35,741 nt of DNA from Streptomyces populi (GCF_002911015.1 NZ_KZ626925.1:1-35741); one strand, 5' to 3'; positions 15,852 to 23,791 are shown, counted from the stretch's first letter. Made by a program: numbers and translations. Notes: a model not told the origin generated them from the letters alone.

Positions 15852-16137
15852 CGGGTGGGGTCAGAAGGCGTCTCTGGTGCAACATCTGAGGTGGCAATCG
15901 CGGAGGGTCACTGAAGCAGGATCATCTTGCGCAAAAGTTCGAATCCGGCGCGCCCATAGAGCTGCCGCTTGATCTTGGTTGTGTCACAGATCTTGGGGAG
16001 CAGTCACAGAGGATAGTCGCAGTTGCCCCGTTTCAGCCCAAGGGCTCCTTGCCGCGTAGGCAGCAGTCCGCCGGCGTCTACGGCGAGGAAGATGACACCT
16101 GTCGCGCAGTGAGATCGGGTTCTGGCAGGCTGATCAA
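15852..16137. other. Intergenic region with repeat copy B
   Basis: No gene is seen apart from repeat copy B. A GTTCGAATCC stretch near 15945 superficially resembles a tRNA T loop, but the flanking bases do not pair. Confidence 0.45.
15982..16012 (+). repeat. Dispersed 33-bp repeat, copy B
   Basis: TGTCACAGATCTTGGGGAGC followed by AGTCACAGAGG is a diverged copy of the repeat at 15194. It is inverted relative to copy C at 16699, with the zinc-ribbon gene between B and C. Confidence 0.6.
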
Positions 16138-16653
16138 GTGAATGGGAACGCAGAGGCGTCCGGCAACCGGTTCCGGGATCGACGCGAACGCAAGGACGGA
16201 TATGACTTCCTCAACGAAGTACTCGTCCGGTGTCCTCGGTGTGACGGGTGCGCCACTGTCACGCCCCACCCCGGGATCCCCGCAGACGAGAACGCCGTCG
16301 GCGCCGGGAGCCGACTTCTCCACCGGCGGCTACGGTGCACGGGGTGCGGCTTCTCCAAGGATCGGAAGGCCGACTCCGCCGTCGTGGGCAGCCCCGTCGA
16401 TCCCTGCTTCCAGCGACCGGTCTGGCTGCAGGCAAGCTGCTGCGGAAGCGTGCTGTGGGCCTACAACCTGCGCCATCTCGATCTGCTGAAAGCCTACGTG
16501 CAGGCCAGGCTGCGTGAGCGCGGAGAGCTTGTGCCCTGGGCCCCGATGAGTCTCGTCGAGCGGCTGCCCACCTGGCTGAAAGCGGCGAAGAACCGCACCG
16601 AGATCCTGCGGACGATCAAGCGCCTGCGCTCCACAGCACCGGCTGCTGAGTGA
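16138..16653 (+). CDS. Zinc-ribbon hypothetical protein (171 aa)
   Basis: A CPRCDGC motif near residue 32 and a CTGCGF motif near residue 67 could form a four-cysteine zinc ribbon, followed by KDRKADS. The middle holds WLQASCCGSVLWAYN, and the C-terminal half is helical and basic (LLKAYVQARLRERGEL, WLKAAKNRTEILRTIKRL). The start is GTG with GGCAGG upstream. A nucleic-acid-binding role is plausible for this architecture, but the family has no assigned function that I know. The gene lies between two oppositely oriented copies of a dispersed repeat, so it may be cargo of a non-autonomous element. Confidence 0.7.
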   Translation: MNGNAEASGNRFRDRRERKDGYDFLNEVLVRCPRCDGCATVTPHPGIPADENAVGAGSRLLHRRLRCTGCGFSKDRKADSAVVGSPVDPCFQRPVWLQASCCGSVLWAYNLRHLDLLKAYVQARLRERGELVPWAPMSLVERLPTWLKAAKNRTEILRTIKRLRSTAPAAE

Positions 16654-16698
16654 TCGAACCCGCTTGACACAGCAAAGGCGCCCCGGTCAGCAGCATGG

Positions 16699-16734
16699 TC
16701 ACCCTCCGCGACCGCTCCCCAAGATCTGTGCCAC
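16699..16734 (-). repeat. Dispersed 33-bp repeat, copy C (inverted)
   Basis: The reverse complement begins GTGGCACAGATCTTGGGG and continues AGCGGTCGCGGAGGGTGAC. It closely matches copy A in opposite orientation. Confidence 0.65.
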
Positions 16735-16905
16735 AACCGAGTTTCGACAGCGGGCGGAGGCTGTGCCGCCGTGGGGTGGACCGTCGTGTCCGTTCGATTA
16801 CGAGGACTCTGGGTTTCGGGGTTGAAGTTGCCGCTGCGGCAGCTTCTACCGTCATGACCAGGGCCGGAGCGACCGGCCCGGCGACACATACGTGCAGGAG
16901 TGGTG

Positions 16906-17664
16906 ATGGACTGGCCGATCGCGGAGGTGGCCCGGATGTCGGGCGTGACCGCCCGGACACTGCGCCACTACGACGAGACCGGCCTGTTGCCGCCGGCCCG
17001 GATCGGCACCAACGGTCACCGCTACTACGGGGAACGCCAGCTCCTGCAACTCCAGCAGATCCTCGTACTGCGGGCGCTGGGCGTCGGGCTGCCGGAGATC
17101 GGCCGGATCCTGTCCGAGCAGGTCGACGAGGTGGACGCCCTGCGAAGTCACCACCGGCGCCTCCTCGCGGAGCGGAACCGGATCGACGTCCTGGCCGGCA
17201 CCGTCTCCCGCACGATCGCCGAACTGGAGCAGTCCAGGAAGGACGACCGCCCCATGACCATCAACCGCCCGGAGAACCTCTTCGAGGGCGTGACGCCCGC
17301 CCACTACGAGGACAACATGCGCGACCACCCCGAACTCGCCCGAGAGGTCGGACAACGCGCCGCCACGATGAGCCAGACCGACGCCGACGCCGCGCACCGT
17401 GAGCGCACGGCGCAGATGATCCATCTGGCCGAACTCATGGCCGCGGGCCACCCGGCCGAGGCCGTCCCCGTCCAGGCCGAGATCGACGCCCAGTACCAGG
17501 CCCTGACCGAACTGCGCGCGGTCTCCGCCGAGGACTACCGGGTCCTTGCACGCTCCATCGTCGACAACGAGACCTGGCGCGCCGCATACGAGGCCATCAC
17601 GCCGGGGCTCGCCGTGTACCAACGCGACGCCATAGTGGCCTACGCCACCACCCGGCTGAACTGA
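16906..17664 (+). CDS. TipA-like MerR-family regulator with TipAS domain
   Basis: Residues 1-70 form a MerR winged helix (WPIAEVARMSGVTARTLRHYDETGLLPPARIGTNGHRYY), followed by a dimerisation coiled coil (to about 110). The TipAS-type drug-binding domain includes ENLFEGVTPAHYEDNMRDH and ends YQRDAIVAYATTRLN. The length of about 252 matches TipAL of Streptomyces. The ATG at 16906 was chosen because GGAG ends five bases before it; in-frame GTGs lie just upstream. MerR proteins of this type activate promoters with long spacers on binding thiopeptide-like drugs. The ligand here is unknown. A strong terminator follows. Confidence 0.9.
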   Translation: MDWPIAEVARMSGVTARTLRHYDETGLLPPARIGTNGHRYYGERQLLQLQQILVLRALGVGLPEIGRILSEQVDEVDALRSHHRRLLAERNRIDVLAGTVSRTIAELEQSRKDDRPMTINRPENLFEGVTPAHYEDNMRDHPELAREVGQRAATMSQTDADAAHRERTAQMIHLAELMAAGHPAEAVPVQAEIDAQYQALTELRAVSAEDYRVLARSIVDNETWRAAYEAITPGLAVYQRDAIVAYATTRLN

Positions 17665-17673
17665 ACCACAACG

Positions 17674-17707
17674 CAGCCGCCATCGAGGGTGCCGACGATG
17701 GCGGCTG
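17674..17707 (+). terminator. Terminator of the MerR gene
   Basis: A perfect 12-bp stem (CAGCCGCCATCG with CGATGGCGGCTG) and a 10-base loop lie just after the MerR stop codon. Confidence 0.8.
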
Positions 17708-18048
17708 TACCGCGTCACGTCAGGCCGACGATGTTCGATCCCGGGGCCGGCGGCCGCCACCTCAACCGGGTGCTGCCCGTTCTCATGAACAACGACTTCC
17801 TTCACGGGAGTCCGCCTCCCGGCGAGTTGAGCAACCGCTGTCGGAAGTCGTGAACAAAGCCAAAGGGGTGACGGGCCTCTTTGCTGAACAGAGCAGTCAG
17901 TAGCGGCGGAGCCCCCCAGCCCGCTTCCGGAACGGAATCTGCGCACGCATCTACGTGCTCAGCCTGGTACCGGCGAATCCCGGCCGGTGTGCCGCGCGCT
18001 GCCGATCCGGCTGCCGCACGGTGGGACGATCATGCGCCGGCAGCGGCA
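17708..18048. other. Intergenic region, no gene seen
   Basis: This lies between the MerR terminator and the end of the convergent ornithine cyclodeaminase-family gene. I see no ORF with convincing codon use or start signal, only short GC-rich palindromes such as CCGGCGAATCCCGGCCGG near 17972. Confidence 0.4.
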
Positions 18049-19038
18049 TCACCGCAGCGTGATCTCCTCGCCGATCGACTGCTCGCGGGCGGACATGATG
18101 ACCAGGGCCGTGGCCGCGGCGTCCTGTACGGCCACGCCGACCGACTTGTAGAGGGTGATCTGGTCCGGCGCGGTGCGCCCCGGCTTGCTGCCGACGATGA
18201 GTTCACCCAGTTCGGCGTGCACGTGATCGGCTGTGATGAGGCCGTCGCGGATCGGGGTGAGCAGGTCGTTGCTGCCCGCAGGGGGCGGGGCGAGCACGGC
18301 CTGGCGCGATTCGACGCACACCAGTGCCTCGGCGACCGTGGCGTCGTCGACCTCGCGGCCGACCGGGTTGTACCCCACGGACGTGATGTGCACCCCGGGC
18401 GTCAGCCAGGGGCGGCGGATCACGGGTTCGACAGTGTGCGTCGTCGCGGCGGCGATGTCCGCGCCCTCGAGCGCCTCGGCGTAGCCGGACACGGCCCGGA
18501 CTTCGGCCTCCAGCACTCCTGAGAGTTCCTCGGCCAGGGCGACGGCTTTCACCGAGTCCCGGCCGGCCACGCGAATCTGCCGGATCGGCCGGACCCGGCA
18601 GATCGCACGGGCGTGGGAACGGGCCTGCACACCGGTGCCCAGCACCGCCAGCACCGTCGCGTCCTCGCGGGCCAGCAGCCGCGCCGAGAGCGCGGAGCAG
18701 GCGCCGGTCCGCGCCGCGGTGATGGCCGTACCGTCCAGCACGGCAATGGGCTCGCCGGTGTCCGGATCGAACGCCACGATCAGCGCCTGATGCGTAGGCA
18801 GCCGTGCCCCGTCGTTGTGCGGGAAGAGGGACACCAGTTTGGTCATGAGCACCTTGGCCGACGGTAGGAAGCCCGGCATGGCCGCCAGGAATCCCTCGCG
18901 TGCCGGCACCTGGGCGGCGACGCGGTCGGGTACGGAGGCGCGGCCCGCACTGAGGTCTGCCATCGCCGAGGCCAGGGCATCGATCAGCGCGTCCATGTCG
19001 AGCAGGGACTCGACCTGCGAGCGACTCAGAACAAGCAT
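18049..19038 (-). CDS. Ornithine cyclodeaminase / mu-crystallin family protein
   Basis: 329 residues, the usual family length. The N-terminal part carries the substrate region, including AMPGFLPSAKVLMTKLVSLFPHN (Lys pair) and GTAITAARTGACSALSARLLAR. A Rossmann NAD(P)-binding segment follows (VLAVLGTGVQARSHARAICRV), then ADIAAATTH and the conserved end LYKSVGVAVQDAAAT. Family members convert L-ornithine to L-proline and ammonia, or act as imine or keto-acid reductases such as alanine dehydrogenase and siderophore or amino-acid precursor enzymes. The substrate cannot be settled here. The ATG is preceded by GGGAGG. It stands alone, without biosynthetic neighbours. Confidence 0.9.
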   Translation of the reverse strand: MLVLSRSQVESLLDMDALIDALASAMADLSAGRASVPDRVAAQVPAREGFLAAMPGFLPSAKVLMTKLVSLFPHNDGARLPTHQALIVAFDPDTGEPIAVLDGTAITAARTGACSALSARLLAREDATVLAVLGTGVQARSHARAICRVRPIRQIRVAGRDSVKAVALAEELSGVLEAEVRAVSGYAEALEGADIAAATTHTVEPVIRRPWLTPGVHITSVGYNPVGREVDDATVAEALVCVESRQAVLAPPPAGSNDLLTPIRDGLITADHVHAELGELIVGSKPGRTAPDQITLYKSVGVAVQDAAATALVIMSAREQSIGEEITLR

Positions 19039-19239
19039 GCGCTTCAGCCTCCCGATGCCGGTCGTCCAACCGGCGACCGCACAGCCCCAGGGTCAACCCC
19101 AGCCTTCCGTCACTCCGCCACGACACACAGTCCTTCCTGAGCACGTTCATCCATACGCGCCTGAGCACACCGGCATGTGCACCGACAAGCGGGCCTTCGC
19201 GAGCGAAACTGCCGCTGCGGGGTGGGCAGACAAAACGGT

Positions 19240-19271
19240 GGGGCCGGGCCGCAGGTGATCGGTCCGGCCCC
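19240..19271 (-). terminator. Terminator of the lamin-tail gene
   Basis: GGGGCCGG pairs with CCGGCCCC, with further inner pairing, just beyond the stop of the minus-strand gene that ends at 19281. Confidence 0.75.
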
Positions 19272-19280
19272 ATCCCGGTT

Positions 19281-19805
19281 TCACCATCGCTCGCCCGGCG
19301 AGGAGCAGTCCCAGGCGAGCGGTGGCAGTTCGGGTTCGGTCAGCGGTGGATGCGGCCGCGGTTCCAGGAGGTGGGCGTCGATGAAGCGGCCGTGGTCGTT
19401 GCGCAGGGTGGCCCGGTCGCGGTCGTTGTTCCACACGTAGGCGCGGCGGTCCTGGAACAGGTCGGTGCGGCTGTCGCGGCCGACGCCTGTGTGGATGCGG
19501 ACGGTTGCACGGCCGCTCAGGCGGTAGTGGTCGAAGGTGTAGGTGTGGCCATCCGCGTCCGAGAGGGTCCAGCCGTCCAGGTTCACGCCGTGGCGGCCGT
19601 TGTTGGTGATCTCCACCCATTCCTGGTTCAGGGACCGGTTGGAGCGGTCGTCACGGCCCGGGGAGTCGTACTGCACCCGGCTGATCTCCACGCTCTGGCG
19701 GTGCGGGCGCGGATCGGCGGATGCCGGGACCGCGATCGCCGCGGTGACGGCCGCGGCGCTCAGGACGGTGGCGGTCAGACGGCGGGTGGTCGTGGAGACG
19801 GTCAT
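19281..19805 (-). CDS. Secreted lamin-tail-domain (LTD) protein, 174 aa
   Basis: The ATG at 19803-19805 follows a GGGGGAT ribosome-binding site. A typical signal peptide (MTVSTTTRRLTATVLSAAAVTAAIAVPASA) is followed by a short linker. The lamin-tail Ig-like fold contains ISRVQYDSPG, LNQEWVEITN, HGVNLDGWTLSD and HTYTFD, then an RIHTG.G strand and YVWNNDRDRATLRN. Secreted LTD proteins of this size are frequent in Streptomyces and are thought to act in the cell envelope or extracellularly; the ligand is unknown. The longer upstream frame has no credible start. Confidence 0.88.
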   Translation of the reverse strand: MTVSTTTRRLTATVLSAAAVTAAIAVPASADPRPHRQSVEISRVQYDSPGRDDRSNRSLNQEWVEITNNGRHGVNLDGWTLSDADGHTYTFDHYRLSGRATVRIHTGVGRDSRTDLFQDRRAYVWNNDRDRATLRNDHGRFIDAHLLEPRPHPPLTEPELPPLAWDCSSPGERW

Positions 19806-20241
19806 CGCAAATCCCCCTGCATCGTGCGGGCACAGCCCCAAAACACCCTGGCGGGTGCCGGATTGTGCGGTGTGCGGGTGGCGGCCGGCCGGCCACGCAT
19901 TCACACCCGGCCCGTCGGGCCGCTGAGATGTGAACGCGATCCGCAGGGCGTTACCGACCAACCGCACCGCCGTGACACTTGGCTGCGATGGCCATCCATT
20001 TCGCTGGTGCGTGAAGTTGACGCAGACCTGGTCCCGGCGGCCTTGCGACGGTTGGCCAGCAGGCGCCGCCCGCCAGGCACCGCCACCCCACCACATGCCC
20101 GGCCGTCACCCGAAAGTGAGTAACGCCCCCTCTGCACAGTCAGCGGGTTCCGAACGACGCCCTTCCGGCGGGCACTTCCCCGGGTCCGCAGGACGAGGAA
20201 TGGGGACCGCACTGCCGGTAGGCGCTGCAAGGATGGCGGGC
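19806..20241. promoter_or_regulatory. Divergent promoter region between LTD and Imm49 genes
   Basis: This is a 436-bp gap between two genes transcribed away from each other, so it must hold both promoters. TTGACG-like hexamers occur near 20017 on the plus strand, but I cannot assign a -10 with confidence. No extra gene is apparent. Confidence 0.4.
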
Positions 20242-21165
20242 ATGACCATCAGGGAAATAACGCGTCACGCAGTCGCAGAACAGCGGATCGAACAAGCCCT
20301 TGCGGACATGGGGAGCCGGGCGTTCGGCCGGTGGCACACGATGCGGTACGGCGACATGCCGCTGCGGCAAGGACTGAGGGAACTCGGGGAGGAACTGGCC
20401 GAGCACGTCGCCGCGCGTACCGTGCCCGACCCCGCCCTGGGTACGCCCGATTCGCGCGCCGCGCTGATCACCGTCGCGGAGTGCGCCATGGGTGTGCTGA
20501 GCCTGGCGTGCTTCCCCGACGGCGATTTTTCGGTACCCCTCCCGCTCGTGACGAAGACGCTCACGAGTGAGGAGCTGCACTACGAGGAGGAGTGGGAGCC
20601 GGCCGGCCCGGTGACCTCGGCGCGGACGTGGACCGAGGCGTTCGCCTGGTCCGTGATCAGCGGACTGATCTGGGAGCGGGACCGGGTGATCGGTCCTCTG
20701 CTGTGCGAGGACTATGCGCCCGCCATCCGTGAGGGTGTTCCGTACTCGAAGCGGGAGTCGGTGTCCGCCCCGGCCGACCTCGCGGAGATGGACGCGCTGT
20801 GCGGCTATCTGACCGTCGTCCAGGGGCCCTATCCCGGCGCGCTGCCCGGCCCGGTGCCGCTGGCCAAGCCGGATCCCGCCGAGCGGGCACGCAGCGCCGG
20901 GCAGCTCGACGGGGCCGGGACGCTGTCGCCGGACCAGCGACTGTTGCGCGTCCTTCTCGACGATGACCAGGCGGCGTTCGAGCAGGCCCTTGAGGAACGG
21001 CTCGTGGCGCACCGCGAGAGCGTCGGCGCCGACCCGGCTGCCCGGAGCCTGCTGCCGCTGGGTGCCGTCACGCTGGCAGCCCTCGCCGGTCTCGCGCACG
21101 GCTGGCAGTTGGGCACCCGATCCGCCTACCTGCCCGAAGCGCTGCTGAGCGCCCCGCAGCAGTAA
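20242..21165 (+). CDS. Imm49-family immunity protein (orphan)
   Basis: 307 residues from the ATG at 20242, with AAGGA about nine bases upstream; an ATG at 20233 is possible. The sequence pattern, MTIREITRHAVAEQRIEQAL, AALITVAECAMGVLSLACFPDGD, AFAWSVISGLIWERDRVIGPLL, YAPAIREGVPYSK and LRVLLDDDQAAFEQALEERL, is that of the Streptomyces immunity 49 family. These are cytoplasmic helical proteins annotated as protecting against polymorphic toxins. No toxin gene is adjacent, since the RHS toxin is 11 kb away with its own downstream immunity gene. This is therefore an orphan immunity gene, probably defensive against toxins of neighbours. Confidence 0.85.
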   Translation: MTIREITRHAVAEQRIEQALADMGSRAFGRWHTMRYGDMPLRQGLRELGEELAEHVAARTVPDPALGTPDSRAALITVAECAMGVLSLACFPDGDFSVPLPLVTKTLTSEELHYEEEWEPAGPVTSARTWTEAFAWSVISGLIWERDRVIGPLLCEDYAPAIREGVPYSKRESVSAPADLAEMDALCGYLTVVQGPYPGALPGPVPLAKPDPAERARSAGQLDGAGTLSPDQRLLRVLLDDDQAAFEQALEERLVAHRESVGADPAARSLLPLGAVTLAALAGLAHGWQLGTRSAYLPEALLSAPQQ

Positions 21166-21185
21166 ACGGTCCGAGCGTCCTGTTC

Positions 21186-21317
21186 GTGCTGGGCAGGATT
21201 CTCGCGGTCATCGTGCTCACTCTCACTGGGCACAGCAAACGCTTGGCCCCGGTGATCGGGCTCGGAGCCGCAGCGGCTGCGGCCGGCGGCACCGTCCAGG
21301 TCCGCATTCGCCGCTGA
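21186..21317 (+). CDS. Possible 43-aa membrane peptide
   Basis: A GTG-started frame encodes MLGRILAVIVLTL, a hydrophilic GHSKRLAP turn, a second hydrophobic alanine-rich stretch and a basic end (VQVRIRR). It could be a two-segment membrane peptide. No ribosome-binding site is visible and it lies just after the Imm49 stop. Existence is uncertain. Confidence 0.3.
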   Translation: MLGRILAVIVLTLTGHSKRLAPVIGLGAAAAAAGGTVQVRIRR

Positions 21318-21508
21318 GGTGGGAGCGCGTGGTCCAGCGGCACCGTCACCGCTGGGCCACGCCGGCTGTGGGTGTCTGCGCCGCCGCAGGCGTGGGGACT
21401 TCCGTGTGTTGGACCGCTCCGGGATGAAGTGGGGGTCCGGCGCAGTGACCGCCCTCCCGATCTCCCGTTTTGAGGCCGCAAGGAGTGTGCCTGCGCACGC
21501 GCTCAGGA

Positions 21509-21548
21509 GGTGACGGCCCCTCGCCAAGAGTTGAACGGGGCCGTCACC
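21509..21548 (-). terminator. Terminator downstream of the 62-aa membrane protein gene
   Basis: A perfect 12-bp stem (GGTGACGGCCCC with GGGGCCGTCACC) and a 16-base loop lie 23 bases past the stop of the minus-strand gene at 21572. Confidence 0.8.
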
Positions 21549-21571
21549 GCGCTTCGTGCGGGCTATTGGCC

Positions 21572-21760
21572 TTAGCGGTGCTGAACGGAACCCGTCATCA
21601 CTCCGACAAGAGCAGCGGTGCCCGAGAGCCAGTCGGGGCTCACGCCAGCGCATGCCAGCACAATCACTGTGATCGTCACAGTGATCACGATTACGTGCCA
21701 CCGCTGCGCACCGTGTACAGGGCCGTCACCCGGGGAATCCACACACTGAGGTACTGTCAC
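21572..21760 (-). CDS. Small membrane protein (62 aa)
   Basis: The GTG start at 21758-21760 has a strong GAGAGGAG ribosome-binding site and the gene ends at a perfect hairpin terminator, so it is very likely real. The peptide has a polar N-terminus and one membrane span (WHVIVITVTITVIVLACAG). A second hydrophobic stretch (WLSGTAALVGVMTG) and a basic end (SVQHR) follow. The span lies inside a region whose DNA has repeated CAGTGATCA-like units. No family recognised. The role is unknown; it may be a membrane-anchored regulator or a holin-like peptide. Confidence 0.6.
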   Translation of the reverse strand: MTVPQCVDSPGDGPVHGAQRWHVIVITVTITVIVLACAGVSPDWLSGTAALVGVMTGSVQHR

Positions 21761-22019
21761 GTACTTCTCCTCTCAGGTTCGCCTGGGAGCTAGGCCCTTG
21801 GCACGCTTCAGGTTGGGAAGCCAGGAACGCGCGCCGAGGGCCTTTCTTCTGCCATCTGTGGCATACCCACCATGTGTACTGGAGCCTAACTATCCGTGCT
21901 TGCGCATCGATCGGCGCACGTACGCACAAAGGGGCGCATGGCCAATATGGTCAGGGCGTGACGACGACGTCCAACTCCTCCCCCCCATTACCGTCTTCGT
22001 GGCTCCGCAATGGGGCCTC
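21761..22019. other. Intergenic region left of the IS110 element
   Basis: No convincing gene is seen. It contains the upstream region of the 62-aa gene and, somewhere toward the right, the unlocated left boundary of the IS110 element. Confidence 0.35.
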
Positions 22020-22215
22020 CGGCCTTCGGGTCCGGCATGACTTCCCCCTCCTGTCGATCATGATCCGGGGGGTGTCACCGAGCCCGGAGGCATCGACGGA
22101 CCGCTGATGAGGGGCTTGAGCACCGGCTTCACCCGAGCCGGAAGAGCTCTCCGTAACGTGGATGTGGCAGCTCGATGCCCAGGCAAAGCCGGACGAAAGC
22201 GTGATGGAGGGGCCT
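22020..22215 (+). ncRNA. Candidate IS110 bridge RNA region
   Basis: In the IS110 group the non-coding left end encodes a structured RNA (bridge or seek RNA) that pairs with target and donor DNA. This stretch, immediately 5' of the transposase, has several potential stems: GGCCTCCGGCCTTCGGGTCC near 22015, CCGGAGGC near 22084, CCGGCTTCACCCGAGCCGG near 22123 and GAGCTC near 22145. RNA boundaries and guide loops cannot be assigned without the IS ends. Confidence 0.45.
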
Positions 22216-22219
22216 GCAC

Positions 22220-23422
22220 GTGATCGACACCGGCGACATCGACGTCTTCCTCGGCCTGGACGTCGGCAAGGGCGAACACCACGCCACCGCCGTCACCCCG
22301 GCCGGAAAGAAAGCCTTCGACAAGCGCCTGCCCAACACCGAACCCAAGCTCCGCGAGCTGTTCGCGAAACTCCAGGCCAAGCACGGAACAGTGCTGGTCG
22401 TGGTCGACCAGCCCGCCTCGATCGGCGCCCTGCCGCTGGCGGTCGCCAGGGACATGGGCTGCCCGGTCGCTTACCTGCCCGGCCTGACGATGCGGCGGAT
22501 CGCCGACCTCTACCCGGGCGAGGCCAAGACCGACGCCAGGGACGCGTTCATCATCGCGGACGCTGCCCGCGCGATGCCGCACACGCTGCGGGCGATCGAC
22601 GGCGAGGACGAGACGATCGCCGAGCTGGAGATGATCGTCGGCTTCGACGACGACCTGGCCGGCGAGGCCACCAGGATCGCCAACCGGCTCCACGGCCTGC
22701 TGACCCAGATCCATCCGTCGCTGGAACGGGTGCTGGGGCCGCGGTTGCAACATCCGGCCGTCCTGGCCCTGCTGGAACGGTTCGGATCGCCGGCCCAGAT
22801 ACGTAAGGCGGGACGTCGGCGGCTGGTCACGCTGCTGCGGCCGAAGGCGCCGAGGACGGCCGAGCGTCTGGTCGAGGAGATCTTCGCTGCGTCGGACGAG
22901 CAGACCGTCGCCGTTCCGGGGACCGAGGCGGCCGCATTGATCGTCCCGAGCCTGGCCACGTCGCTGACGGCCGTGCTCGAGCAGCGGAAACTTTTGGCCG
23001 GGCGGATCGAGGAACTACTGGAGGCCCACCCTCTTTCGAAGGTCCTGACGTCCATGCCGGGAGTCGGCGTCAGGACCGGAGCCAGGATCCTGATCGAGGT
23101 CGGCGACGGCAGCACCTTCCCGGCCGCCGGCCACCTCGCCGCCTACGCGGGACTCGCACCGGCGACCCGGAGCTCGGGCTCCTCGATCCGCAGCGAACAG
23201 CCGTCCAGGAGAGGAAACAAGCAGCTCAAACGGGCTTTCTTCCTCTCCGCGTTCGCCGCCCTGAGTGACCCGGCATCCCGGGCCCACTACGACAAGAAGA
23301 TCGCCCAAGGGAAGCACCACACCCAGGCCCTGCTCCGCCTCGCCAGACGCCGGGCCGACGTCCTCTTCGCGATGCTCCGCGATGGAACCTTCTACGAACC
23401 CCAGCCCGTCAAGGCGGCCTGA
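22220..23422 (+). CDS. IS110-family transposase/recombinase
   Basis: 400 residues with a GTG start and GGAGGGG upstream. The N-terminal RuvC-like DEDD domain shows FLGLDVGKGEHHA (Asp14), LVVVDQPASIGAL where the usual Glu appears as Asp, and KTDARDAFIIADAAR (paired Asp). The C-terminal Transposase_20 domain shows LTSMPGVGVRTGARIL, LAAYAGLAPATRSSG and RRGNKQLKRAFFLSAFAAL, including the serine-containing active region. It looks intact. These enzymes recombine DNA guided by the RNA from the element's end. Confidence 0.93.
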   Translation: MIDTGDIDVFLGLDVGKGEHHATAVTPAGKKAFDKRLPNTEPKLRELFAKLQAKHGTVLVVVDQPASIGALPLAVARDMGCPVAYLPGLTMRRIADLYPGEAKTDARDAFIIADAARAMPHTLRAIDGEDETIAELEMIVGFDDDLAGEATRIANRLHGLLTQIHPSLERVLGPRLQHPAVLALLERFGSPAQIRKAGRRRLVTLLRPKAPRTAERLVEEIFAASDEQTVAVPGTEAAALIVPSLATSLTAVLEQRKLLAGRIEELLEAHPLSKVLTSMPGVGVRTGARILIEVGDGSTFPAAGHLAAYAGLAPATRSSGSSIRSEQPSRRGNKQLKRAFFLSAFAALSDPASRAHYDKKIAQGKHHTQALLRLARRRADVLFAMLRDGTFYEPQPVKAA

Positions 23423-23443
23423 CCTGCAGAAATCGCACTTCTA

Positions 23444-23791
23444 CTAGGAAGGAAGCTCCCCGAGATGCACCGCGACATCTGAACCAATACGCCAGCCGGC
23501 AAGACGCCGCGGGCTCACACCATGAAGGTTGTCCCTGTCCGGATCGGCACCGGCCTTGACCAGCAGCGACAACACCAAGCCATCGCCTCGATACGTGAAC
23601 ACGGCCAGCCACAAAGGCGTATTGCCCTGCCCATCGGGTGCGTCCACCTCCGCACCCGCCGCCAGGAGAGAGCCAACAGCTGCAGCATCCTGCTCATCCG
23701 CGGCAAAGTGCAGCTGCGTCCAGTCCTGGCGGCTCGCACGATCCAAGCCCTGATCCTCACCCGTCATGCCCGTCATGCCCGTCATCATCAC
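23444..23791 (-). CDS. Ankyrin-repeat protein, C-terminus abutting IS110
   Basis: About 105-115 residues with two to three ankyrin repeats: DWTQLHFAADEQDAAAVGSLLAAGAEVDAPD, then GNTPLWLAVFTYRGDGLVLSLLVKAGADPDRDN and GVSPRRLAG. It is a protein-interaction scaffold; short single ankyrin proteins in Streptomyces often behave as immunity-like orphans, so that role is suspected only. The N-terminus is encoded by a triplicated ATGACGGGC repeat (MTGMTGMTG), so the true start is ambiguous. The TAG stop at 23444 lies at or within the IS110 right end, so a few native C-terminal residues may be lost. Confidence 0.75.
   Translation of the reverse strand: MMMTGMTGMTGEDQGLDRASRQDWTQLHFAADEQDAAAVGSLLAAGAEVDAPDGQGNTPLWLAVFTYRGDGLVLSLLVKAGADPDRDNLHGVSPRRLAGWRIGSDVAVHLGELPS

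Larger units (their letters stand above)
22005..23447 (+). mobile_element. IS110-family insertion sequence (ends approximate)
   Basis: A complete IS110-type transposase (22220-23422) is preceded by about 200 bp of structured non-coding DNA and followed by only about 25 bp before an unrelated ankyrin gene. IS110 elements lack clear inverted repeats and target duplications, so both boundaries are estimates from the change of content. Confidence 0.65.

Noticed and set aside
15940..15960. GTTCGAATCC resembling a tRNA T loop
   Set aside because: The bases on either side do not pair as a T stem and no acceptor or anticodon arm is found, so it is probably coincidence.
18049..19038. Naming the enzyme specifically as ornithine cyclodeaminase or alanine dehydrogenase
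   Set aside because: The family pattern is clear, but no substrate-defining context such as a siderophore, amino-acid or antibiotic cluster is present.
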